Part shown: one piece after another, positions 1 to 9,800 of the stretch
How positions within the stretch are numbered: position 1 is the stretch's first letter
Layout of the letters: the number at the start of each line of letters is the position of its first letter
DNA from: Tannerella sp.
GTDB taxonomy: Bacteria; Bacteroidota; Bacteroidia; Bacteroidales; Tannerellaceae
Length of the DNA stretch: 54,486 nucleotides
Reading direction: 5' to 3'
NCBI RefSeq assembly: GCF_030528505.1
Contig: NZ_JAUMYS010000009.1
Span: 1-54,486, forward strand
Notes under the pieces: generated by a model
What the model saw: only the letters and a program-made list of their open reading frames with translations
Databases searched by the model: none
Told to the model about the DNA's origin: nothing
Translations under genes and position numbers: made by a program

Positions 1-2
1 GA

Positions 3-62
3 GTTCGCGGAAACTTTCGACAGCGATCAAATATTCTCGCGAGGTTCGCGGGAACTTTCGAC
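3..62. repeat. Short direct repeat beyond znuC
   Basis: A 19-base unit (GTTCGCGGAAACTTTCGAC at 3-21) recurs at 44-62 with one changed base, a 41-base step. It lies just downstream of the znuC stop codon at the window edge. I do not know a function; more copies may lie to the left of the window. Confidence 0.6.
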
Positions 63-85
63 GGTTATCATTGCTTCAAAAAGAT

Positions 86-841
86 TCAGTCGTGCCTTTT
101 CAGGATGCGGTGCGGCAATTCGCCATGTCCCACCAGCTCGATCGGACAACGGTACACTTCATCCATCCATTGTTCCGAGACATCGGCTCCCGGGTGATAA
201 TGCAGCGATTCGTTCACGCACGCGACGTTCTTTACCAGCGAGAGCACCGTGCCTACATCGTGCGATACGAGAACGACAGCCGTATCTTGATTGATTTCGC
301 GCAACAAGTCGTACAGCTTCGATTCGAATTGCTGATCGACGTACGTGTTCGGTTCGTCGAGAATAAGCATCTGCGGCCGCGAAACGATGGCACGCCCGAG
401 CATCACGCGTTGCAACTCGCCACCGGACAGTTCGCCGATCGCTCGTCCACTTAAAGCCTCCAGCCCCATCTGTGCGATCACCTCAGCCATACGTTGCCGC
501 TGTTGGGGCGTAAGGCGGCGGTACCCTTTTGTCTGTGCCATCAGTCCCGAAGCAATCACCTCCCGCACCGAAATCGGAAAACGCTTATCGATTTTGTTGA
601 TCTGCGGGAGATAGCCGATGTTCAGCGACGCTACAGGCTGCCCGTCGCGATAGAACGCAACGGTTCCCGTCACCGGCTTCAGTAGCCCAAGGATGACTTT
701 GAGCAGCGTTGTCTTGCCACCTCCGTTCGGACCAATGATGCCTAAGAAATCGTTTTCCCACACCGTCAGCCCGACATTGCGCAAAACGACCTTCGTATCG
801 TAAGCCGCCGTGATATGTTCGAGAGTAAGCAGTTTGTTCAT
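86..841 (-). CDS. znuC: Zinc/manganese-type ABC transporter ATP-binding protein
   Basis: This 251-residue protein is the cytoplasmic ATPase of a metal-uptake ABC transporter, probably for zinc. Walker A is GPNGGGKT at residues 37-44, the Q-loop glutamine is Q80, the signature LSGGE is at 138-142, Walker B MLILDEP is at 158-164 and the H-loop histidine is H195. The D-loop reads DEPNTYVDQQ rather than the usual DEPTTGVD, a small oddity. It starts at ATG 841, 11 bases after the stop of the ZnuA-like domain of the upstream gene, so the two are almost certainly co-transcribed. The length and C-terminal shape fit the ZnuC/MntB family. The matching permease (znuB) is not in the window; it would be expected just left of coordinate 1. 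Zinc rather than manganese is inferred from the histidine-rich binding protein next door. Confidence 0.88.
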   Translation of the reverse strand: MNKLLTLEHITAAYDTKVVLRNVGLTVWENDFLGIIGPNGGGKTTLLKVILGLLKPVTGTVAFYRDGQPVASLNIGYLPQINKIDKRFPISVREVIASGLMAQTKGYRRLTPQQRQRMAEVIAQMGLEALSGRAIGELSGGELQRVMLGRAIVSRPQMLILDEPNTYVDQQFESKLYDLLREINQDTAVVLVSHDVGTVLSLVKNVACVNESLHYHPGADVSEQWMDEVYRCPIELVGHGELPHRILKRHD

Positions 842-852
842 TAGATATACGA

Positions 853-2937
853 TTAGGGGGTTGCGAGTGATTGCGCGATACGGAGCATCTCCCTCTTCCA
901 GTCGGCCGACAAGGGATTAATCGTTACGATGCGTGCCCCGATTTCGGCAGCCAGCGACTCCGCATGCTTGCGGTCGAACTCCTCCTGTACGAACACAACC
1001 CGCACTCCGGCCTCACGCGCCTCGTCGACGAGCACCTTCATCGAAGCGGCCGACGGCTCTTTACCGTCAGTCTCGATCGAGAGCTGCGTTAACCCGTACT
1101 CGTGGGCAAAATAAGTCAGCGCCGGATGATAGATGACGAATGTGCGGTGCGACAACGTATCGAGCATGGCGTGCAACACACGCCCGGTCGAATCGATTTC
1201 GGCCGATAGCGCGCGATAATTCGCTTCGTAGTCCGACGTATGCGCCGGGTCGATCGCACACAAGGCATTCAACGTGTTGCGGGCAATAATCTGAGCCATA
1301 TCGGTCGAATTCCAGATATGCGGGTCCATCGCGCCGTGATCGTGGTCATGCGCATGGTCATGGTGCGTGCATTGTCCTTCGATCCACGTAACGCCTTCGG
1401 ACAAATCGAAAACGAGCAGATGGGGATTGTTCTCCTGAATTGTCGACATCCAAGCCATCTCGAAGCCGATCCGCCCGATGCGCAGGTACGCCTTGCTCTC
1501 GGCTACGGCGATCATCTCGCGCGGCGTCGGTTCGTACGTTTCCGGACTCTGACCGGCCGGCACGACCGTATGCACATCCCAATGCTCGCCGGCAATGCGT
1601 TCGACGAAATAACGCTGCGGCTCCATCGTCACCGTCAGACGCTGCTCGTCCGATGTGCCTTGTCCTCCGCAAGCCGTCAACAGCAACAGCGGCGCAACGA
1701 ATAACGCAAACGCTCCTTTTTTCAACCATTTGCCGCCAAGATAACGCACCGGATACCACGACGACAAACCGCCGATTACAAACACCGTAACGAAAATGGC
1801 CAAAATATCCCACGGAGCGATCCGCACCGGATAATTATCGCTGACAAACGCACCGACAGTACCGAGCTTGATAACCCCGTAATATTGTTGAATCAGACAG
1901 AGCACCACTCCGATCACGATCCCGACTAATGCACCCAGTACCGGGATCATACAGCCCTCGGTCAAGAAGATACGGCGTATCAGACCGTCGTCCGCCCCCA
2001 TACTGCGAAGCATCCGCACATCGTCTTCTTTCTCGATCATCAGCATCGACAGCGAGCTGACGACGTTGAACAGCGCAATCATTAAGATAAACGCCAAGAT
2101 CAGGAACGTCATCCATTTCTCCACCTGCATCATCTTAAACGATGCTTCCTGTTGTTCGTAACGATTCTGTACCCGGAACCCATCGCCGAGTATCGTACGA
2201 ATCTCCTGCTGCACGGCCTTCGCATCAGCCTGCGACGAAAGTTTCAACTCCAGCGCCGACACCTCCTTCTCATAGCGAAGCATCGAACGCATCAGTCCGA
2301 TAGGGAGAATCAGGTAATTCTCGTCGTACGAAGGCTGATTGAGACAGAAGACACCGCCGATAAACGCGTACTCGATCTGAAACGAGGTCGCCGGGTGAGC
2401 CATGTTTACCCGCTCATCCCGTTTGGGAGCGTAGATTTCCATCGGTGAGGTAAACGCAGCGTTGACGCCTAACGAAGAGGCCAAACCAATCCCCATCACC
2501 CCGTACGATGTCTCACCCTCCTGCAAAACGAAACGCCCGTCGACTAACACCGTATCGATCGAGACCATGCGATGAAACGTATCGTCCACTCCTTTGGCTA
2601 CGGCAACCTGCTGACGGTCGTGATAGCGTACCAGCACGTTGTCCTGCAACACCCCGGTACACATCGCCACCTCTTCCAACGCTCTGACCTGACGCACGGC
2701 CGGCGTATCGGGATCGAATACTTTTCCGACGGCCGGCGTAATCTTCAGCTCCGGATCGAAGTTGCCGAACATCGACGCAACCAAGTCGTTAAAACCGTTA
2801 TAGACCGACAGGACACAGACGAGCGCAACGGTCGCGACGGCCACACTGCACACCGAAATCATCGAGATGATATTAATGGCATTGTGCGACTTCTTCGCGA
2901 ACAAATAACGGCGAGCGATAAAAAACGAAAGATTCAA
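853..2937 (-). CDS. LolE/FtsX-type permease fused to ZnuA-type zinc-binding lipoprotein
   Basis: One uninterrupted 694-codon frame carries two proteins that are normally separate. Residues 1 to about 404 are a MacB/FtsX-fold permease of the LolC/LolE group: N-terminal membrane helix near 20-48, a periplasmic domain, and three more helices near 275-400, ending in the WYPVRYL motif usual for the family's C-terminus. Residues 405-423 then look like a fresh lipoprotein signal: two lysines (K406, K407), a hydrophobic stretch and a lipobox LLTAC with Cys423. Residues 424-694 are a ZnuA-like cluster A-I metal-binding protein with a His/Asp-rich loop (HHDHAHDHDHG) typical of zinc uptake. The start is TTG at 2937, eight bases after the rbfA stop; the protein then begins MNLSFFIARRYLF, as family members do. 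The junction codon 405 is TTG, which could also serve as an internal start for ZnuA. Known biology: LolC/E release lipoproteins from the inner membrane; ZnuA delivers zinc to ZnuBC. Whether the product stays fused, is cut at Cys423, or is translated as two proteins is unknown. Confidence 0.85.
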   Translation of the reverse strand: MNLSFFIARRYLFAKKSHNAINIISMISVCSVAVATVALVCVLSVYNGFNDLVASMFGNFDPELKITPAVGKVFDPDTPAVRQVRALEEVAMCTGVLQDNVLVRYHDRQQVAVAKGVDDTFHRMVSIDTVLVDGRFVLQEGETSYGVMGIGLASSLGVNAAFTSPMEIYAPKRDERVNMAHPATSFQIEYAFIGGVFCLNQPSYDENYLILPIGLMRSMLRYEKEVSALELKLSSQADAKAVQQEIRTILGDGFRVQNRYEQQEASFKMMQVEKWMTFLILAFILMIALFNVVSSLSMLMIEKEDDVRMLRSMGADDGLIRRIFLTEGCMIPVLGALVGIVIGVVLCLIQQYYGVIKLGTVGAFVSDNYPVRIAPWDILAIFVTVFVIGGLSSWYPVRYLGGKWLKKGAFALFVAPLLLLTACGGQGTSDEQRLTVTMEPQRYFVERIAGEHWDVHTVVPAGQSPETYEPTPREMIAVAESKAYLRIGRIGFEMAWMSTIQENNPHLLVFDLSEGVTWIEGQCTHHDHAHDHDHGAMDPHIWNSTDMAQIIARNTLNALCAIDPAHTSDYEANYRALSAEIDSTGRVLHAMLDTLSHRTFVIYHPALTYFAHEYGLTQLSIETDGKEPSAASMKVLVDEAREAGVRVVFVQEEFDRKHAESLAAEIGARIVTINPLSADWKREMLRIAQSLATP

Positions 2938-2944
2938 CGGACAA

Positions 2945-3280
2945 TTACTTTTTTAAAAGATGGTCGATGTTATCCACGTAATCGAGCGAATCATCGAGGA
3001 AGAAAATCAACTCCGGAATCCTCCGCAATTGCAGACGCACCCGCTGACCGAGATCGTAACGGATCGTCTTTTTATTCGCCTCGATGGCTTCCATCAGCTC
3101 CTGACTTTTCTCCGAGGGGAAAATGCTCAGGAAAACCTTAGCCACGCTCAAGTCCGCGCTTACTCGCACGGCACTCACCGAAACGAGGGTACCCGGCATC
3201 CCTTTCGTCTGTTTCTGAAACAGGTCGCCCAACTCTTTCTGCAGCAACCTCCCGATTTTATTTAACCTTGTTCCTTCCAT
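2945..3280 (-). CDS. rbfA: Ribosome-binding factor A
   Basis: RbfA binds the free 30S subunit and helps late 16S rRNA maturation, especially in the cold. The protein starts MEGTRLNKIGRLLQKELGDL and carries the family pattern of a KH-like fold, with VSVSAVRVSADLSVAKVFLS in the middle and RIPELIFFLDDSLDYVDNIDHLL at the end. I chose ATG 3280 (111 residues, the normal family length); the open frame runs upstream for 30 more codons but that stretch is not RbfA-like. A purine-rich stretch just upstream can act as ribosome-binding site. The stop lies eight bases before the TTG start of the LolE-ZnuA frame, so they form one operon with znuC. Confidence 0.9.
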   Translation of the reverse strand: MEGTRLNKIGRLLQKELGDLFQKQTKGMPGTLVSVSAVRVSADLSVAKVFLSIFPSEKSQELMEAIEANKKTIRYDLGQRVRLQLRRIPELIFFLDDSLDYVDNIDHLLKK

Positions 3281-3400
3281 TTCTTGTTCTTTTTTAATGA
3301 GGTCATCGTCACGTTTATTCTTAGGGAAAAGAGAGGGATAATTACTCATGTAATAAAAAGCCATGTGCAACCTCCTCCCCTAACCTTATGAAAGACCTGA

Positions 3401-3408
3401 CAAAGGTA
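3401..3408 (-). promoter_or_regulatory. Candidate -7 element for rbfA operon
   Basis: Read on the minus strand this is TACCTTTG, matching the Bacteroidota housekeeping -7 consensus TAnnTTTG. It lies about 120 bases before the rbfA start. I see no clear TTTG -33 element at the expected distance, so support is partial. Confidence 0.5.
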
Positions 3409-3644
3409 CGAAAAAAAGATCTTTCGACTGATCCGGGAATCGCAGATCGCGGATTTATTTCAGGAGGCTCATTTTAATTCCGCAAAATACACGCGTAAAC
3501 GGTCAATAATTACCTCAAGCGATTCTGCCTCAATATGAGTAATAATATCTTTTTTCAGCCTTATCATTCTATGCAAGCACTTAGACTATAAAAGTGCTGA
3601 TTTTCAATAAAAAAACACCCAAAACAATCCGTTTATTTTCTGCA

Positions 3645-3696
3645 AAAGAATACCCCCTCTGACTTAACGAAATATTCTCGATGTCGGAGAGGGTAT
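3645..3696 (-). terminator. Probable intrinsic terminator after sulfatase gene
   Basis: Arms 3683-3696 and 3650-3663 form a 14-base stem with two imperfect pairs, and on the minus strand the stem is followed by TCTTTT. It lies about 100 bases beyond the sulfatase stop codon and would end the SusC-SusD-sulfatase transcript before rbfA. Confidence 0.55.
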
Positions 3697-3797
3697 CATT
3701 TTCTCATCAAAATAACTTCTCATTGATCGCTCCACAATAGACCAAATACAAGCAAGGTATTGTTATCTCCGGAGACAAACCAAGACTCAGCCTGTTT

Positions 3798-5336
3798 TCA
3801 CTCTTGCATCCAACTCAGCTGGCTCCAAAACTCCGGTCCGTCATTCTTCTGAGGGACTCCGGGAGTACTACGACCTTCTTCCACATATTTGTTCATCAGG
3901 GCCTTCAACTCAGCAACCACTTCAGGATATTGAACATGTACATTATTTTCTTCTCCGGGATCTGTTTTCATATTATAAAGCTGAACCGACGGTAATGTTT
4001 GGATTACCTCATCATCCGTACCCGGTCTTGGGAAACTCCACCCTCCGGAGCTAGGAGATAATAGCAACTTCCATTCTCCTTTACGGATCGTGAAGTCTCC
4101 GTTGATAGAATGATGAACAGTCGCTTCACGAATAGCGCCCCCCTCTTCCTCATTCACCAACACAGGGAGAATATTATAACTGTCTTCTCCTTCCGAATCT
4201 TTCAACCGATAATCCACGATCGCTGCAAAGGTGGCAAAAAAGTCGGTCAAACAAATTGTCTGATTAACCGTATGAGGCTTAATCTTTTGAGGCCATCTCA
4301 CTACGCAAGGAACACGATGCCCCCCATCGAAAAGGTCCGCTTTATGCCCGCGATAAATGTAACTCGGATAATGGCCTTTTTCGTGAAGCTCATCGAACAG
4401 AGCTTGCGGACTACACCCATTATCCGCACTGAATACGAGTATGGTATTATCATCCACCCCAGCATCTTTTAACGCTTGCATCACTTTGCCAACCATATCA
4501 TCCACCATCAGGACAAAATCACCATAAGGATTCAGCCCTGACTTTCCTTGATACTCTTTAATCGGTAAAATCGGGGTATGAGGGGCCGGTAACGAAAGAT
4601 ACAAATAAAAAGCTTGCTTCTTTTTCGCTTGTTCATGAATGTAATTCACGGCCTTGCTAATTAGGTTGGGTAACGTCTGTTCATGGTCAAAATCAGCTCC
4701 AGTCGGGCCTTTACGCCAAAAAGCCATACCGGTATTGACCGTCTCTCTATCAGGCAAAGCAGTAACCCGATCATTCTCCACATACACATAAGGAGCCATA
4801 TCTAACGATGCCGCTATGCCATAGAAGTAATTAAATCCCCTGGTAGTCGGACCGTTCGTAATCGGCTTACTGAAATCCACACTATGTTCTCCTGCTTCAA
4901 TATTATTCCAATCCCAGCCCAGATGCCATTTGCCGATACAGGCCGTCTGATACCCTTGACCCTGTAAAACATCTGCAATCGTACGACGTTCAGGAGCGAT
5001 TAATGCTTTATTATACCCCAACAAGACACCGGATTTGAGTTCCGAACGCCAACTGTAACGCCCGGTCAGTAAGCCATAACGTGACGGCGTACTGACTGAC
5101 GAGCAGGAATGAGCATCCGTAAAAGTAACCCCTTCATGAGCAATCCGGTCGATGTTTGTCGTCTGTATCTTCGAGTTCTCATTCAAAGCAGAGACATCCC
5201 CATATCCCATATCATCGGCAAAAATGAAAACGATATTTGGTTTTTTATGTTCCTGTGACTGTTGAACGCAGCCATTCAGAACGACCATACTGCCCAGCGA
5301 AAAGAGCAATCCGCGATTTTTAATTAATTTACTCAT
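3798..5336 (-). CDS. Sulfatase lipoprotein, Ser-type (family S1)
   Basis: This 512-residue enzyme belongs to the alkaline-phosphatase-fold arylsulfatases and should remove sulfate esters from a glycan. A signal peptide ends in the lipobox VLNGC (Cys23), so it is probably membrane-anchored. Metal-binding Asp41-Asp42 sit in the FIFADDMGYGD motif. The catalytic signature is S82-T-P-S-R86 within VSTPSRYGLLTGR: the residue converted to formylglycine is a serine, so an anaerobic radical-SAM maturase (anSME) encoded elsewhere would be needed. DNGCSPQALF and a later GGHRVP motif fit the family. It starts seven bases after the SusD stop and is the only obvious degradative enzyme in the locus, which suggests the imported ligand is a sulfated glycan such as host mucin or a glycosaminoglycan. 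The exact S1 subfamily and substrate cannot be read from the sequence by eye. Confidence 0.9.
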   Translation of the reverse strand: MSKLIKNRGLLFSLGSMVVLNGCVQQSQEHKKPNIVFIFADDMGYGDVSALNENSKIQTTNIDRIAHEGVTFTDAHSCSSVSTPSRYGLLTGRYSWRSELKSGVLLGYNKALIAPERRTIADVLQGQGYQTACIGKWHLGWDWNNIEAGEHSVDFSKPITNGPTTRGFNYFYGIAASLDMAPYVYVENDRVTALPDRETVNTGMAFWRKGPTGADFDHEQTLPNLISKAVNYIHEQAKKKQAFYLYLSLPAPHTPILPIKEYQGKSGLNPYGDFVLMVDDMVGKVMQALKDAGVDDNTILVFSADNGCSPQALFDELHEKGHYPSYIYRGHKADLFDGGHRVPCVVRWPQKIKPHTVNQTICLTDFFATFAAIVDYRLKDSEGEDSYNILPVLVNEEEGGAIREATVHHSINGDFTIRKGEWKLLLSPSSGGWSFPRPGTDDEVIQTLPSVQLYNMKTDPGEENNVHVQYPEVVAELKALMNKYVEEGRSTPGVPQKNDGPEFWSQLSWMQE

Positions 5337-5343
5337 TTTTATC

Positions 5344-6891
5344 TTATTTGTAATTTGGATTCTGAATCAGTACTCCCTTATTCTTGTCGATTTCACTCTG
5401 CGGGATCGGCCATAAATAGAAACGCTCTTCAAAGACTGATTTATATAAAGGTAATGTAGGCTCCTTAAAATTATTCATAACCTCTCCAATAATGCGCCAA
5501 CGTTTCAAGTCAAAATAACGATGTCCCTCAAATGCTAACTCTATTCGTCTTTCATGGCGAATCTTTTCGCGCATCTGTGCTTTACTCAGACCAATTGGTA
5601 GAGGAGGCATATTGACTCCTTTCCGCGCACGGATCGTATTAATCGCATTATATGCTTTCTGGGTTGGTCCATTTACTTCATTTTCTGCTTCTGCGATTGT
5701 CAACAAAATCTCTGCATACCTGAAATGCACCCAATCCTGATCACTACGTGTATTATACCCTATGGGATATTGTGTTTTATCACGAGTAACAAATTTTTTC
5801 AACCCATATCCGGTTGGTAAAACGCCTGTAACAGGCTGTTCCACATCTCCTATGACTAATTGATGATAAAAGGTCGACATGCCCATACGAGGGTCCCTGT
5901 TTTCAATTGGATTTTCCGGATTATACAAAGTATTTTCTGTGGAGAAAGGACTTCCATCCTTATATTCAAATTCATTAACCAAATTAGTTAATGGAGCACA
6001 CCATAACCATGCTCCAAATTGCAAATCACTTTTATGCCAATTATTAGGGGCCAAATATTTTGTAGAAAATATAATTTCAGGATTTGTCTCTTGCCCAGCT
6101 CCCTGGAATAGATTCTCAAAATTGTCACAAAGAGTGTATCCTTTTATTTGTTCTGAAACAGCTAATATTTTTTTCATTTTCTCCTCATTTGCCGAACCTG
6201 TATTATCATAAGCGTCATAGAGCATCATACGGATCTTTAAGGCTAATGCGGCACTTTTGGTCACCCGCCCCGGTAATTCTCTGTATGTATTATCTGGCAA
6301 CAAGCCGATTGCATTGTCCAAATCTAAGAATATCTGATTCAACACTTTTACTGCATCTGCTTTGGGCTGATATTGTGTTTCCATATCTAATGGCTCCAAA
6401 ATAAGAGGGACATCTCCATAACATCTATACAAATAAGAATAATAAAAAGCTCGCAAAAAAAGAACCTGCCCCTTATAAAAGTCTCTTTCAGAATCAGACA
6501 AGTCCGTATTTGTATACTTATCCAATTGATAAAGGAACAAATTCATACGTGTTATTCCAATATAAGAATCTATATAAACATCCCGAATGATACCAGTTGT
6601 AGAAGGATCTATATTGCCCTGAAAAACATCAAAAGTTATTCCTTCATCAACGCTGCGGCAGTTATCAACAAAACTATCCCATTTAGGTGTTCCCCAAGAA
6701 AAATAGCCTTGTACAGATTTTGTCATTGTTCCATAACAGGCGGTCAATGCCATGTCCAAATCTCTTTTTTGTTTCCAGAAGGTATTCCCTGAAGGTTTGG
6801 ACGGGGGATTCTTTTCCAGGAAATCATCGCATCCATTTATTACAATTGCCAATACTAAAACCAAATAGTATTTCACTTTTTTCATAGCCAT
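5344..6891 (-). CDS. SusD/RagB-family glycan-binding lipoprotein
   Basis: SusD-like proteins sit on the cell surface as the lid over a SusC channel and bind the oligosaccharide. The 515-residue protein has a lipoprotein signal with Cys21 in VINGC, followed by the family-typical DDFLEKNPPS. The C-terminal part has the usual AEAENEVNGPTQKAYNAINT and RRIELAFEGHRYFDLKRW segments. ATG 6891 and ATG 6885 are both possible starts, two residues apart; either begins within 12 bases of the SusC stop. The gene is AT-rich relative to flanking housekeeping genes, like its two neighbours. The ligand is unknown; the adjacent sulfatase suggests a sulfated glycan. Confidence 0.92.
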   Translation of the reverse strand: MAMKKVKYYLVLVLAIVINGCDDFLEKNPPSKPSGNTFWKQKRDLDMALTACYGTMTKSVQGYFSWGTPKWDSFVDNCRSVDEGITFDVFQGNIDPSTTGIIRDVYIDSYIGITRMNLFLYQLDKYTNTDLSDSERDFYKGQVLFLRAFYYSYLYRCYGDVPLILEPLDMETQYQPKADAVKVLNQIFLDLDNAIGLLPDNTYRELPGRVTKSAALALKIRMMLYDAYDNTGSANEEKMKKILAVSEQIKGYTLCDNFENLFQGAGQETNPEIIFSTKYLAPNNWHKSDLQFGAWLWCAPLTNLVNEFEYKDGSPFSTENTLYNPENPIENRDPRMGMSTFYHQLVIGDVEQPVTGVLPTGYGLKKFVTRDKTQYPIGYNTRSDQDWVHFRYAEILLTIAEAENEVNGPTQKAYNAINTIRARKGVNMPPLPIGLSKAQMREKIRHERRIELAFEGHRYFDLKRWRIIGEVMNNFKEPTLPLYKSVFEERFYLWPIPQSEIDKNKGVLIQNPNYK

Positions 6892-6897
6892 ATCGAA

Positions 6898-9800
6898 TTA
6901 AAATTGAATGTTAATACCGAAAGAACATATCCTATTCTGGGGATAAGCGACAAAACGACCATCTTCCTCTCTTTCTGGGTCTAATTCAGGATAATTCGTG
7001 ATTGTCGCCAGATTATCTCCTGAGAAAAACACACGTATTTTTTGAATCAACCACTTCCTTGTCAACTTCGATGGGATGACATAACCAATCGTTACATTCT
7101 TCAAACGGAAATAAGATGCGTCTTTCAAGAAGTAAGAGTTTCTTCTTGTATTTTTACTTCCTCCGAAGTTATCGAAATACATTCTCGGATACTTTGCGTT
7201 ATCCGGCTTCTCTTCTGTCCAACGATGTTTTACATAGTCAATCGTCGGAGCACTTCCTTGGCGAAAAGGCTGCAATCCCCAATCTGTTACATAATGCTTC
7301 TTACCTTCTACTCCTTGCATTAAAATAAAAACATCAAAACCTTTCCAAGCAGCTGATAAGTTCACAGCGTATTCAAATTTCGGAAATCGACCGTCTATCA
7401 CTATACGGTCTGTATTATCTATTACACCGTCATTATTTACATCTCGATATTTCAGGTCTCCGGGCAATGTGTTATCATTAAACTGCTTAGGCGATCTTTT
7501 CACATCTTCTTTATCTCGAAAAACACCTATACAATCAAGCATATAATAAGAATTATAAGGTAAACCTTCTTTACGCAAATAGTATCCGGAAATCTCTTCC
7601 GAACCGAACTTCGTAACCTTGTTTCTATTACGGTCAAAATAGAAACCAACATTGTAAGTTAGTCCCTTGAATGATCCGCTTTTTATATCTTTCAAATATT
7701 GGATGTTCAATTCGAAACCCTTATTTTCCATTTCTCCACTATTAATGACAGGCGCTTCCAAGCCTAAAGTCCCTGTTACTTGAGCATTACGAAGAACGTT
7801 CTTCGTTTTCTTCTTATACCAATCAAATGTCACACTAAGACCATTCAATATCATGGCATCCAAACCGATATCCGTAACAGCCGTCATCTCCCACGTAATA
7901 TTCTTATTTGCATATTTGGTTTGAGCATAACCTGTCGATAATGAAGAATTATCAAAAGTATAATTGCCCTCATTTTCCATTACTGCCTGATAAGGATATA
8001 CTCCAATATTCTGATTTCCCAACTGCCCCCATGAAGCCCTAATTTTCAAGTTATTCAACCACGACAATGATATATCTTGCATAAATTTTTCTTCGGTGAT
8101 TCTCCAACCAGTAGAAAAAGAAGGAAAAATTCCCCATCTGTCATCTGGATTAATTCGGGAAGAACCATCATAACGAAAATTAGCCTCAAACAAATAACGT
8201 TCTTTATAATTATAATTGAAACGGCCAAAAATCCCCATTAATGACCATTGCTCCTGATTACCTTCTGCCTCCTGCAACTCTTTTGAACCCGCATCAATCT
8301 CTGTTAAAGGAAATGGAAAATCTTTTCTGTATCCTTTCAACCAATCGTAATCATTTGTTTCCTGAGAATATCCAAGCTGGAATCCAAAATTATGATTCTG
8401 ATCTTTTGTTACCACATCATATTTCAAATAAGAATACAGATAAGTATAAAAAGTATGATAATTATTCGCATTTAACCCTTTGGCCCCAACATCCAGTTCA
8501 TTCATATATTCACCCGTATGATAATTATATAACTTCACTAAAGGACGCCATTCCTTTTCTCTTTCAGCAATCATGCGGACGGCGCCTTTGGTATGCCAAG
8601 ATAATCCTTTAGCAATATCTATTGTTAACCAAGCTTGTGCATTTACATCATAATTTGTATTTTTCCGTAATGCATCATTGCCAACCAAAGCAATCACATT
8701 CTTATTGTTACTTTCCCAAGGGTATGCTTTATAAACCCATGAGCCATCTGTACGCCGAGGGGCATAAGTCGGCGCCTGTGCAAAAATAGAAGTAAAACTA
8801 CCATCTGTCCCTCCCTCATAAGGTCGTTTCCTGTCTCCTCTCATGAAACCCACATATGAACCGAATTTCATCCATTTGGTTATTTGACTTTGCAAATCTG
8901 CCGTAAAATTATATTTTTTATATCCATGTCCGTCCATTGTCCCATTTTCATCCGCATAATACATAGAAACATTATATACCATCTTATCTGATCCTCCGGA
9001 AACAGCAATGTTATGATTATGCGAAAAGTTACTATGAATATGTTCCCCCAGCCAGTTATAATTAGGATATTCCGGACCTCTTAATTTTGCATGTTTATAT
9101 AAATCTATTACATCTTGAGGATACAAACCAGAAGAAATACCGGAATTGGTTTTCGCTTCATTCCATAGATTCATATAATCAACAGAATTGGTAATAACTT
9201 TCAACATTCGTGTCGGAGAATAAATAGCAAAATTTCCGGAGTAGCTAATAGATGTTTTTTTTATCCCTGTCTTTGTGGTAACCAATACAACACCGTTTGC
9301 CGCACGCGCTCCATAAACGGCTGCAGATGCCGCATCTTTCAAGACGGAGATACTTTCTATGGCATTAGGATCTATGGATGAAAGCTCCCCAGGAACACCA
9401 TTAATCAACACTAATGGATCAGAACCTGCATTGGAATAGGTTCCTTGTCCGCGAACACGCAAACTAACCTTATTATTACCGGATTGTCCGGAGCCATTTA
9501 CAACCCGCAAACCAGGTATTTGTGCCTGCAACATAGAGGTTACATTCGTTATCGGACGCTTCGTCATCTCTTCACCCCTTACAACTGACACCGCGCCAGT
9601 CAGATTCACTTTTTTCTGTGTTCCATACCCCACAACCACTACTTCATCAATCATTTGAGTGTCTTCTTTCAAAACAATATCAAACGATGTGACTCCTTTA
9701 ACCGATACTTCAAGAGGCAAATAACCAATATAAGAGATTTGCAATACGGCATCTGAGGAAACTTTTAATGAGAATTGCCCCTTCGCATTCGTTATCGTTC

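Larger units (their letters stand above)
3281..3797. other. Intergenic region between sulfatase and rbfA
   Basis: This 517-base stretch holds no convincing gene. It contains the putative rbfA promoter near its left end and a hairpin terminator for the sulfatase transcript near 3650-3696. It is AT-rich compared with rbfA and may be the left junction of the inserted sulfatase/SusCD locus. I see no direct repeats, integrase remnant or attachment site. Confidence 0.55.

Noticed and set aside
1358-1813. Alternative-frame open reading frame within the ZnuA part
   Set aside because: The LolE-ZnuA frame carries the signal and metal-binding motifs; this frame is only an overlap.
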